The notes under the pieces were generated by a model that saw only the letters and a list, made by a program, of their open reading frames with translations, had not been told where the DNA came from and searched no databases. Positions 7,744 to 15,766 of a stretch of 62,025 nt of DNA are shown here, piece after piece (the first letter of the stretch is position 1; every line of letters starts with the position of its first letter). Source of the stretch: an uncultured Pirellula sp. (GTDB taxonomy: Bacteria > Planctomycetota > Planctomycetia > Pirellulales > Pirellulaceae); contig CAIOHR010000133.1 in assembly GCA_903858115.1 (NCBI GenBank), positions 1 through 62,025 on the forward strand. The letters are read 5' to 3'. A program made the position numbers and the translations under genes.

Positions 7744-7801
7744 GGATTCACAAGATTTACAGGATGACTTTATTTTAGGTATCCTGTCCATCGATGTTGA
7801 T
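7739..7801. repeat. GxxExxY-type inverted repeat at the ligase start
   Basis: The left part reads AACATGGATTCACAAGATTT then ACAGGATGAC, and the right part GTATCCTGTCCATCGATGTT. This is the arm pair seen at 4784-5575 but without a gene. The CATG of the left arm provides the ATG used as the ligase start on the minus strand. Confidence 0.75.
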
Positions 7802-7870
7802 ACCTCGGTATTCAGAGTCTAGAAACCTGTTCCCCATAGCTTTACGATCTATTGCGGCCATGCATCATCG

Positions 7871-7960
7871 AACCACAGATAAACGCCGATGATCGCCGAT
7901 CTATATCCAACAGATTGTTTGCGATTTCATCGGTGATCATCGGTAAAATCGGCGGTTAAC
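7871..7960. repeat. ACCACAGATAAACGCCGATG inverted-repeat element, copy 1
   Basis: One end reads ACCACAGATAAACGCCGATG and ATCGCCGATC. The other reads ATCGGTGATCATCGGTAAAA and TCGGCGGTTAA, so the ends are imperfect reverse complements. Together with copy 2 it fills most of the gap between ligase and ACP genes. No promoter or ORF is evident in the remaining bases. Confidence 0.75.
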
Positions 7961-8017
7961 TTGGCTTCTAGCTTGCAATAATTCATAGACCGAAAAGGTC
8001 GAGATCCAGACCGTTGG

Positions 8018-8102
8018 AACCACCGATGAACGCAGATGTTCGCCGATGAAAACCATTCATGTAAAATTCTTATCGGTGAACATCGGTGGTATCGGCGGTT
8101 AA
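8018..8102. repeat. ACCACAGATAAACGCCGATG family element, copy 2
   Basis: This starts AACCACCGATGAACGCAGAT and ends GAACATCGGTGGTATCGGCG followed by GTTAA. It is diverged from copy 1 but has the same end-to-end complementarity. A third, inverted copy lies at 36896-36985. Confidence 0.7.
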
Positions 8103-8136
8103 ATCTGGATTTTCAGTTTCTCGCTGCTCGCCGCTC

Positions 8137-8367
8137 TTAATTTCCAAGTCGTTTTGCAACTTCGCCAACCGTATCCACAAGTCCGTTTGCGAAGATATCG
8201 ATACCCGTGGCAGCTTCGATCTTTACGGTGAGGACAGCCAATTCGAGCGAATCGAGTCCAAGATCTTTCCGCAGGCGCAGATCGTCACGCAAAGCGTTCA
8301 CTGGCTCCCGCCCCGACTCCACCAATACCTGGTTGATTTTGTTAAGGAGTACTTCGTCGGGCTGCAT
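8137..8367 (-). CDS. Acyl carrier protein
   Basis: The 76-residue acidic protein has the helix-loop-helix pattern of ACPs. GLDSLEL carries Ser40, the expected 4'-phosphopantetheine attachment site. The ATG at 8367 lies inside the 3' end of the heparinase-like gene (26-bp overlap), so translation is probably coupled. With the AMP-ligase and SDR genes downstream it forms an acyl-loading and reduction set inside a glycan locus. A housekeeping ACP would normally sit in a fab cluster, so this is likely a dedicated carrier for sugar acylation (inference). Confidence 0.92.
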   Translation of the reverse strand: MQPDEVLLNKINQVLVESGREPVNALRDDLRLRKDLGLDSLELAVLTVKIEAATGIDIFANGLVDTVGEVAKRLGN

Positions 8368-10348
8368 CGTTTGTGGGTTCCAAGATAGTCACTAGCTTGC
8401 TACCAATCACTCTTACTTCCAACACTGGAATAGTAGTTCGTTGTCCATAATAGAGAGACTCCCATCCTTGCACAACCTTTGCATCAACTCCACCCTCCGA
8501 TTCTAAACGAATGGAATACTTTGTGGCTCCATTCGATCGGCCGACGATTTGATTCGCAGAAGTAATCGTCCATTCATAACTGGGAGTCAATTGCCATCGT
8601 GCGACAAATTCATTTCTATTCGCTGCACGCATCAGCCCATCAACGCGATCTTCGACTTTGTAACGTTCATTTTCTCGAGAGATTCTTCGTTCATGGACAT
8701 AAGGCACTTGACTAGCAAAGCGACTTGAGCAGTGAATGCACACATCGGACTCAATCCGAATGTCCGTTTTGGGCCATCGAAACCACAGAAAATTGGGACC
8801 CTTTACCATTTGCTCTTGATTGAGAAATTGTACCGTACTGTGTGCAGCGACCGAATAGAAGTAGTTTTTGATCGCTTTATCCTCGTGGTAGTAGCGAAAA
8901 CTCCCCGTATCGCGAACTACATTTTCTCCATCGTTCCAAATATCCACGTGGAGCATATCGCATTGCCCAGGACGATCTTTATAGTTGCCAGCACGAATCA
9001 TCAAATAGCTTGATTCGCCTCGCATGATGTGATAACCACCCGTCGTATCGTTCCACATGGTTGATCTAGGACGAGCAGGCAAAACGTTCGACTTCGAATC
9101 ATTTTTGGAACTCAACCCTAACCAAAGCGATTTTTCTTGCCAAGCACCGCGTCCGAACAAGGGAACTTGCGTATCCAATAGTCGATTCGAAACATCGAGA
9201 ATAGGTCGGTAGTCCAAGTAATCCGACCACGAGAGTGGAAGAATGTTGGCACCGTCATTAGCACCACAATTCGGCACTCGCCCATTCTTACTATCGACAA
9301 ACTCGGCTAGCCATCGCACCGAGTTTCGAACACGGTCTAGTGTCTGTTTATCGAAATGCACATGATTGACATCTCCCAGCTGGATGGCCCAGACCATATC
9401 GTCGAGCATCACTCGGTGGTACGACATCGAGTGCTGCACATACGATCCTAAAATTCCAACTTGCCTATAGATCTCATTTTGCAGTACATTTTTCCCATAT
9501 TGCAACCATCGATTCGCGTTGGGTAACTCTGGGTACAGTAATCCCACCGTAAAGAGTCCCGTTGCTTCACTCAGCGCATGGTTGTTTTCCTGACTAATCG
9601 CATAGTTGATATTCGCGATTATCCGCGTCGCAGATTGCCATGCCAAACAATCAACACGAGCTAATCGTTCTGGTGTAGCTGATGGACTATCGAGTGTGAC
9701 CATCGCACCGAAAAAGATAGCCATCAGTCGAAACGCGATCTCTTGACCACACCCCCATGCGACAGATTGATTCACTGGGTTTTGTTCAACCCAAGCATCC
9801 AACAACGTCCAGAAAGCTTCGGCCCACTTTTCATCGTTGCTATACCGATACGCTCGCGCGAAGTGGTATGCAAGCGTTAGTCGAGATGGTTCCCAGACGA
9901 GCTTAAGATCATTTCGAGGAGGACCCGATCGAGCCGAGTCTAACCAATGCGAATGGACTGGCCAATCAATGTTATTGGACTCATCGCGATTGAAGTTGGG
10001 TGGCCAACCGATCGGCGATTCCCAACGGCTAAACATTGGATAATATCCAGCTAGAGCACGTTCCGCAGATGATTCAACATGCGTTTTCCATGTTGCCCTA
10101 TCAACGATCTCTTGTAATTGTTCCGAAGTTGGCAGTGGAAAGAATCGATGGCGCCGTTGCTGCCACTGCTGAAGTCGTTCGGATTCCTCAAGCTTCCCAA
10201 GAGGGCAACGGTCTGCACGGTATGCGTTGTCTGATAATTGACTACGCAGCCAGCCTGACCGTATCGCAAACGATTGATACATCCTACGGGGAACGTTATC
10301 CCATCCTACCCCTTTGCAAATCCAGTAGGCCTTCTCCAGCGGGTTCAA
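8342..10348 (-). CDS. Heparinase II/III-like polysaccharide lyase family protein
   Basis: The 668-residue protein has an N-terminal alpha-helical toroid (about 60-400), with a conserved ISQENNHALSEATG-type segment near residue 250. A C-terminal beta-sandwich follows, with GQCDMLHVDIW and VAAHSTVQF at about 470-525, typical of the heparinase II/III C-terminal domain. No clear signal peptide is seen. Relatives often sit beside GT4 and ADH-MocA fusion genes in O-antigen or exopolysaccharide loci, where they may trim or epimerise uronate chains. The start is TTG overlapping the TGA of the GT4 gene (TTGA); the next ATG is 22 codons inside. Confidence 0.85.
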   Translation of the reverse strand: MNPLEKAYWICKGVGWDNVPRRMYQSFAIRSGWLRSQLSDNAYRADRCPLGKLEESERLQQWQQRRHRFFPLPTSEQLQEIVDRATWKTHVESSAERALAGYYPMFSRWESPIGWPPNFNRDESNNIDWPVHSHWLDSARSGPPRNDLKLVWEPSRLTLAYHFARAYRYSNDEKWAEAFWTLLDAWVEQNPVNQSVAWGCGQEIAFRLMAIFFGAMVTLDSPSATPERLARVDCLAWQSATRIIANINYAISQENNHALSEATGLFTVGLLYPELPNANRWLQYGKNVLQNEIYRQVGILGSYVQHSMSYHRVMLDDMVWAIQLGDVNHVHFDKQTLDRVRNSVRWLAEFVDSKNGRVPNCGANDGANILPLSWSDYLDYRPILDVSNRLLDTQVPLFGRGAWQEKSLWLGLSSKNDSKSNVLPARPRSTMWNDTTGGYHIMRGESSYLMIRAGNYKDRPGQCDMLHVDIWNDGENVVRDTGSFRYYHEDKAIKNYFYSVAAHSTVQFLNQEQMVKGPNFLWFRWPKTDIRIESDVCIHCSSRFASQVPYVHERRISRENERYKVEDRVDGLMRAANRNEFVARWQLTPSYEWTITSANQIVGRSNGATKYSIRLESEGGVDAKVVQGWESLYYGQRTTIPVLEVRVIGSKLVTILEPTNDAARRSTP

Positions 10349-11580
10349 CGCGTTGCAACCTGTTGGACAATCTCGAGGTACTTTGCGGCCAAACTATCGC
10401 GAGAATAATTCTTGAGGACAAACTCGCGTCCCGACGTTCCCATCGAATCGCATTGTGCTTGGGACTCTCGTAGTTGCTTAATGGACGCAACAATGCTGGC
10501 GGTATTCTCAGGCTCCATAAAAAGTCCAGCGCCAGCGTCTTCAACCAACTTTCTTGCAACACCATCAATACCAATCAAAATTGGACGCTGGCAACACATA
10601 TAATCAAAGACTTTGTTCGGATACACTGTTTTAAAGGTATCGTTTTTCATCAACACAGCGGTACATACATCCATTGCATTGATGTAGTCTACGACTACTT
10701 CTTTTGCCACAGAACCGACGAAAGTAACATTCGATAGTTCGCGACGTGAAGCTTCTGACTGAAGGTTTGATTTTTCCATCCCATCCCCGACCAAAACAAT
10801 CTGAACATCGGGGATTTCTGTTTTCAATACTTCTGCTGCATCCAATAGTTGCCCCAATCGGTTTGCTTTCCCGTGCGCACCAAAGTATCCGACGGCGAAT
10901 TTACCGTCTAGTTTAAGCTCTCGACGGATCGCATTATCACGCTCCCCTGGTTGAAACAAATCAGGATCGGCGCCATTCGTGATCATGCTAATCTTTTCAG
11001 GAGGTACACCCTTCTTTTCGATCAGTGTTTCGCGAAAGGCCGGTGTCAGAACATTGATCCAATCAGCCTTTCGGTAAGCATCTGCTTCCATTTGAAAAAG
11101 CATGTTGGCCAATTTCCCTGGTTTTAAAACGCCTGTATCCAAAGCGCTTTCCGGCCACAGATCTCGCACCTCAAAGATTACCGGGCAGCGGAGCAGCCAC
11201 TTAAGCCACTTCATGGTGACCGCGACAGTGAGAGGCGGACTTGTTGCAACAATCACGTCAGGACGAGCGGCAAAACAAAACCCAGCGATGGAGGACGATA
11301 CCGCAAAACTGAAATAGGCCCATGCTCTTCCGAGGAAACTCGAATTGTAAGCTTCGCTCACATGGCAGCGATACACTCGAATTCGAGGCTCTGGATCTTC
11401 ACGTTTGAACATTCGCCAACGGTATGCTGCCGACTTCTTTCCCGTGGTATAGTCCACCATCCCAGCCAATACACAAACCTCATGTCCCTGCGCAGCCCAA
11501 TAATGAGCCATCTGGTTCCATCGAGCACCACCTGAAGCATCCTTGGCAAGAAAATATTGATGCACTAACAAAATTTTCAT
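10345..11580 (-). CDS. Glycosyltransferase family 4 (WbuB-like)
   Basis: The 411-residue protein begins MKILLVHQYFLAKDASGGAR, the usual start of WbuB-like GT4 enzymes. It has two Rossmann domains, with the donor-site segment around residues 220-350 (VGYFGAHGKANRL, PNKVFDYMCCQRPIL). It would transfer an N-acetylated sugar to the lipid-linked glycan on the cytoplasmic face. The ATG overlaps the stop of the ADH-MocA gene by 4 nt, and its own stop overlaps the heparinase start, giving a tightly coupled three-gene unit. Confidence 0.9.
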   Translation of the reverse strand: MKILLVHQYFLAKDASGGARWNQMAHYWAAQGHEVCVLAGMVDYTTGKKSAAYRWRMFKREDPEPRIRVYRCHVSEAYNSSFLGRAWAYFSFAVSSSIAGFCFAARPDVIVATSPPLTVAVTMKWLKWLLRCPVIFEVRDLWPESALDTGVLKPGKLANMLFQMEADAYRKADWINVLTPAFRETLIEKKGVPPEKISMITNGADPDLFQPGERDNAIRRELKLDGKFAVGYFGAHGKANRLGQLLDAAEVLKTEIPDVQIVLVGDGMEKSNLQSEASRRELSNVTFVGSVAKEVVVDYINAMDVCTAVLMKNDTFKTVYPNKVFDYMCCQRPILIGIDGVARKLVEDAGAGLFMEPENTASIVASIKQLRESQAQCDSMGTSGREFVLKNYSRDSLAAKYLEIVQQVATR

Positions 11581-13790
11581 GAGGTCGATGCCGTTTGTTT
11601 TTGATTTTCGGTTTCATCGACATTCATTGAAATCAATCGGTATTCTTCGGGTAGATAGATGGTACGAGATTCCTTGGCAGAAGTAACAGCAGCGAAACTC
11701 GCAAGTGTCACATTCATAAGTCGACCGAACTCCTTTTCCCAATCGTTTGCCAAAAACAGCTTTTCTCGCACTGCCAGGAATTGCTGTCGGTGCCCCTTCT
11801 CTTGTCGTGCAGTTTTCAATTTTCCAAAGTTCGAGAATCCATATCCCTTTGTTACTCGAAAGTTGTCGATTTCCAATACCCGATTGTCGGAGAATACACG
11901 CAAGGATTCTTTGGGATAACTTTTGCTTCCGTTAGCAAAATAGCAGAGACTTCCAACACTACCGTCTTCTAATCCCACGGTGATCGACATTTTGTCTTCA
12001 CCAATGGCCGCGTTGCCGCTCATTGTACATGCAGTCACAGAATGAATCGGGCAATCGGCAACATGCACCATCCAATCCAGGAAATGGCATGCTTCGCCAA
12101 TGATTCTTCCACCTCCAATGAGAGGATCATGCACCCAATGATTGCCAGGGATCTCGCCAGCATTCATCAGCAATTGAAACGTAAGAGGGGAGGTTCTACC
12201 TTTTAATAGTTGTTGGCACTTCACCGTGTGAGGGCTATAACGTCGATTGAACCCAACCATAACGCGGCGGTTCGGATACTCATGGATCACCTTTTGAATT
12301 TCGAATAGTTGATCTACGTTGAGAGCTAATGGTTTCTCCACAAACACATGCTTATTAGCGAGGAGAGATTGGCAAACCAATCTCGCGTGAGAGTCGTGGT
12401 TCGTCGTAATGAAGACCAAATTTACCTCGGAGTCTGCCAAGACATGGTTGAGATCCGTGGTCGCCTGTTCAACGCCGAATTTTTGAGCGGTGTGGTGAAT
12501 CTCGGATGCAGAAGAACGTCCGACAACATACTTCCATCGAATCGGGGCTCCCTTTACACTCGGCATCAGCGTGGCACGTGTAAAATTGCCTGCTCCAATA
12601 ACGGCAGCTACCATCGGACTATTCCCGTCGCTCGACGAAACCTTTGCGGGATGGATTCGAACGGTCTGTTGGTGCACATCATCCAACGGGAATTGCAGTA
12701 TGACCCCCAACGCGTTTCGATCGTTTTGAATCACCTGATACGCATCGATGGCACGATCTATTGGAAAACGATGTGTGGTGAGCGATTCAAATGAAATCAA
12801 CTTACGTTCCAGCAGCTTCAAAATTGCTTGGAAATTTCGTTGCTCGGTCCATCGCACGTATCCGATCGGGTAATCGTGCCCATACTCTTCGTAGTCGCTG
12901 TCGTATCGTCCAGGGCCGTAGGAGCAAGAGACGCGGAACGAGATTTCCTTTTCATAGAAATCACTTCGTTTTAAATTCAGCCCCACAACACCCACAAGAA
13001 CAACACGGCCCCGTTTTCGGCATGCTTTAGTAGCCTGACTCATAATCTCATCGGTTTTCGCGGATGCGGTGATAATGACAGCATCCGCTCCGTGATGATC
13101 CGTCATGGAATGAACCATCGCTGCAATGTCATTGCATTGCCCACCATCGATAGTCTCCGCCCCAAATGATCGCGCTAACTCCAACCGAGACTCGTTGATG
13201 TCTATACCAATGACCTGACATCCATTGGCTCGGAGTATTTGAACGGTAATGATTCCGATTAACCCGAGGCCATAGACGACCACCGTTTCCCCAATAGTCG
13301 GTTCTGCTAGACGAACACCTTGGAGTCCGATACTGGCGAGTACCGTAAACGCGGCCTGATCAGACGACACGGATTCAGGGATTTTCGCGCAAAGATTTTG
13401 AGGGACCGATACGAAGCCGGCGTGGGGGCCATTAGAAACGACACGATCCCCAACCTCGAATCCCAAAACGCCTCTACCGATTTGACGAACGATTCCAGCG
13501 TTGCAGTAACCAAGAGGTAAGGGTTCACCCAACTTGGAGAAAACGGCTTCCAGAGTAGGAAGGAGACCGTCGGTCTTGATTTTGGCCAAGACCTGTTTCA
13601 CTTTTTCAGGTTGAGCTTTGGCCTTACCGATCCACCCCGCTTGTCCAAACTCGACAAGCATTTTTTCAGTACCAGCCGAGATAAGGGTGCACTTGGTTTG
13701 GATGAGCAATCGTCCATCGGACACCGCAGGAGCCGGCACTTCGGCAATCGTCGTTTTGCCATCACTAAGATTCTGAAGTACTTGGAGCAT
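11577..13790 (-). CDS. Bi-domain oxidoreductase: zinc-type ADH fused to Gfo/Idh/MocA
   Basis: The 737-residue protein has two parts. Residues about 1-370 resemble medium-chain alcohol dehydrogenases, with the nucleotide-binding segment VYGLGLIGIITVQ near 170. Residues about 390-720 are a Gfo/Idh/MocA oxidoreductase with AVIGAGNFTRA near 395 and VEKPLALN near 490. This fusion is common in O-antigen loci next to GT4 and heparinase-like genes. It probably oxidises or epimerises a nucleotide-linked or polymer sugar; the substrate is unknown. The ATG at 13790 follows a purine-rich leader. Confidence 0.9.
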   Translation of the reverse strand: MLQVLQNLSDGKTTIAEVPAPAVSDGRLLIQTKCTLISAGTEKMLVEFGQAGWIGKAKAQPEKVKQVLAKIKTDGLLPTLEAVFSKLGEPLPLGYCNAGIVRQIGRGVLGFEVGDRVVSNGPHAGFVSVPQNLCAKIPESVSSDQAAFTVLASIGLQGVRLAEPTIGETVVVYGLGLIGIITVQILRANGCQVIGIDINESRLELARSFGAETIDGGQCNDIAAMVHSMTDHHGADAVIITASAKTDEIMSQATKACRKRGRVVLVGVVGLNLKRSDFYEKEISFRVSCSYGPGRYDSDYEEYGHDYPIGYVRWTEQRNFQAILKLLERKLISFESLTTHRFPIDRAIDAYQVIQNDRNALGVILQFPLDDVHQQTVRIHPAKVSSSDGNSPMVAAVIGAGNFTRATLMPSVKGAPIRWKYVVGRSSASEIHHTAQKFGVEQATTDLNHVLADSEVNLVFITTNHDSHARLVCQSLLANKHVFVEKPLALNVDQLFEIQKVIHEYPNRRVMVGFNRRYSPHTVKCQQLLKGRTSPLTFQLLMNAGEIPGNHWVHDPLIGGGRIIGEACHFLDWMVHVADCPIHSVTACTMSGNAAIGEDKMSITVGLEDGSVGSLCYFANGSKSYPKESLRVFSDNRVLEIDNFRVTKGYGFSNFGKLKTARQEKGHRQQFLAVREKLFLANDWEKEFGRLMNVTLASFAAVTSAKESRTIYLPEEYRLISMNVDETENQKQTASTS

Positions 13791-13897
13791 AGGTGGGAAG
13801 GCAAAGAGAGAAGATAAGAGAAAAGAGCTAGGAGCGTAAAGCGGAGATCTTACAGGGAAGAGAAGGGAAAGTTGAGACGGGGTAGAGGGTTTGGTTG

Positions 13898-14005
13898 TTA
13901 GAGTTTGTTGGAAAACGAAACGATCATGCGCGAGATCTCATCCAATTCCGTCATAAATCGTTGGCTCGTTTTCGAATCAATGTAATCGGACGTAGGTTCG
14001 TTTTG
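13898..14005 (-). pseudogene. C-terminal remnant of a four-helix-bundle (S23-type) protein
   Basis: The minus strand reads NEPTSDYIDSKTSQRFMTEL then DEISRMIVSFSNKL and a TAA stop at 13898-13900. This resembles the last helix of the 23S rRNA intervening-sequence/four-helix-bundle family, which typically ends with a leucine-rich EISRML-like segment. Upstream the frame runs straight into the palindromic repeat at 14011-14190, and no earlier part of the gene is visible. It looks like a gene cut by the repeat. The match is by eye and short. Confidence 0.5.
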
Positions 14006-14010
14006 GCTGT

Positions 14011-14190
14011 TGAGCCCCAGAGGGGCGGAAAGAAATAGCCTGGGGTGTCAACCCCAGGTTTGATAGCAATTAGGCCGATGAGCCCTGGAGGGGCGGTATG
14101 AGCAAGGAATGTTCATGCCGCCGCTCCAGGGCTCAATGATGTGTATTGAATTCCTGGGGTTCGCACCCCAGGCTAATGCATGCCACGCCT
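14011..14190. repeat. Nested palindromic GAGCCC..GGGGCGG repeat element
   Basis: Inner arms GAGCCCTGGAGGGGCGGTAT (14080 on) and TCATGCCGCCGCTCCAGGGC pair with each other. Outer arms AGCCTGGGGTGTCAACCCC (14037 on) and CCTGGGGTTCGCACCCCAGG (14153 on) also pair. A partial copy, GAGCCCCAGAGGGGCGG, precedes them at 14012. The whole would fold into a long branched hairpin. It occupies most of the gap between the wecC-like and ADH-MocA genes. Confidence 0.85.
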
Positions 14191-14231
14191 CCGGCGTTCA
14201 AAACCCCAATTGGCAAGGAGCAAAGAGTGCT

Positions 14232-15467
14232 CTACGCTCCCCCTCCTGCGAAACAGCCTCTCGTATCGATTACGACTCGTTGATCGAGGATTCGTTTTGG
14301 TAACTTTTTGAACGGCTTGTGATCGACAAGCAACACGACAATATCCGCTCGTTTGATTGCCTCTTCAGCCGGTTCAAGTGTCGCTTTGCCTTCGAGGCAT
14401 TTGGGTAACTTATCAATATGGGGCTCGCAGACGATGAGATCGCTACCATAGATCGCCGCTAACTTCTCAGCGATGTGCAACGAAGGGCTTTCACGTAGGT
14501 CGTCAACGTTCGCTTTGAATGCTAATCCCAAGCACGCGATGACTGGCTTTCGAAATCGTTCCGCTCTCTCTTTCACTTGAGCAATCACATGCTCAGGCTT
14601 GGAATCATTGACTTCACGAGCCGTCCGAATGAGTCGTGCACGTTCTGGACATGCCGACACGATAAACCATGGGTCGACTGCGATACAATGCCCACCAACC
14701 CCAGGCCCGGGCTGGAGAATCTTGACACGCGGATGGCGGTTGGCCAATTTGATCAGCTCCCATACATCGATATTGAGCGAATCGCAAATCATCGACAGTT
14801 CGTTTGCGAAAGCAATATTCACATCGCGGTAAGAATTCTCGGTTAGTTTGGCAAGCTCTGCTGTTCGGGCATCCGTGGTAAAGATTTCTGCGGAGCAAAA
14901 CACTTCATAGAGTTCTTTGGCTTTTTCGGAAGCTTCCGGAGTAAGTCCGCCCGCGATGCGATCGTTCGTCACCAGCTCCTTGAGCATTTGGCCTGGAAGG
15001 ATTCTTTCAGGGCAATGTGCAAATAGGAAATCATCTTCTTGGAATTGGCTACTCACCTCTTCCATCAACCATTCTTTCATTTTCTCAGTGGTACCTACCG
15101 GGCTGGTAGATTCAAGAATAATGAGGTCGCCTTTCTTCGCCACTTTCGCGATGGAACGGGTGGCTGATTCCACAAAGCTCAGATCTGGTAGCGTATTTCC
15201 GTTTTCGTGATGAAACGGTGTTGGAACCGCAACGATAAAGGTCGAAGCCGGTTGCGGTGCGATCGCAGCGGTTAGATTGCCACTTTGAACCGCGGCACGA
15301 ACTAGAATATCTAGGTCCGGTTCCTCGATGTGAATGCGACCTTCGTTGATGGTATCGACGACGCGTTGAATGACGTCCACACCAAGCACTTTCTTGCCTT
15401 TGGTCGCGAAGATAGAAGCGGTGGGAAGTCCGATGTAACCAAGGCCAATGACGCAAATGTCAAACAT
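14232..15467 (-). CDS. wecC: UDP-N-acetyl-D-mannosamine dehydrogenase (WecC type)
   Basis: The 411-residue enzyme of the UDP-glucose/GDP-mannose dehydrogenase family begins MFDICVIGLGYIGLPTA (NAD loop). VGGHCIAVDPWF holds the catalytic cysteine near residue 258; the AVDPWF ending is typical of WecC rather than UDP-glucose dehydrogenase. It would oxidise UDP-ManNAc to UDP-ManNAcA using two NAD+. The partner epimerase WecB is encoded at 33042-34193, about 18 kb upstream in the same locus. The third family domain (ACLGLAFKANVDDLRESP) is intact. The ATG start has no strong ribosome site. Confidence 0.9.
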   Translation of the reverse strand: MFDICVIGLGYIGLPTASIFATKGKKVLGVDVIQRVVDTINEGRIHIEEPDLDILVRAAVQSGNLTAAIAPQPASTFIVAVPTPFHHENGNTLPDLSFVESATRSIAKVAKKGDLIILESTSPVGTTEKMKEWLMEEVSSQFQEDDFLFAHCPERILPGQMLKELVTNDRIAGGLTPEASEKAKELYEVFCSAEIFTTDARTAELAKLTENSYRDVNIAFANELSMICDSLNIDVWELIKLANRHPRVKILQPGPGVGGHCIAVDPWFIVSACPERARLIRTAREVNDSKPEHVIAQVKERAERFRKPVIACLGLAFKANVDDLRESPSLHIAEKLAAIYGSDLIVCEPHIDKLPKCLEGKATLEPAEEAIKRADIVVLLVDHKPFKKLPKRILDQRVVIDTRGCFAGGGA

Positions 15468-15766
15468 AAGAGCTTAGAGCAAGGAGCGAAGTGGGTAGAG
15501 CGAAGAGGGTAGAGCGAAGAGTGGGATAAGCTTCCAGCTTGTCAGTTGTCAAGATAAGCCGGTCGCTAGCCGCGGTTGAAAATCGAAACTGAGCCGTTGC
15601 GCGCTTGCCCCGGTTTCTGCGAAGCATTGAGCAAGGAGGATAAGGGGAAGAGTCAAGAGCAACGAGCGAAGCGAGGCTTCAATCAACCACCCTCCCTCTT
15701 CAAGGGGCGAGCGCAGCGAGCGGAGGGATCTCGTCTCTCGTTTGTCGCCGCACGCTACTTTCCATT
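15468..15766. other. Intergenic spacer with degenerate direct repeats
   Basis: About 300 bases without a gene. At 15489-15525 a short unit GGTAGAGCGAAGAG is repeated with variants. A degenerate CGCTAGCC/GCGCTTGCCCCGGTTT segment at 15555-15620 resembles the CTAGCGCCC repeat family. Further on, AGGGGCGAGCGCAGCGAGCG at 15703-15722 recalls the GGGGCGAG hairpins near 35.5 and 37.2 kb. No promoter was recognised with confidence. Confidence 0.55.
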
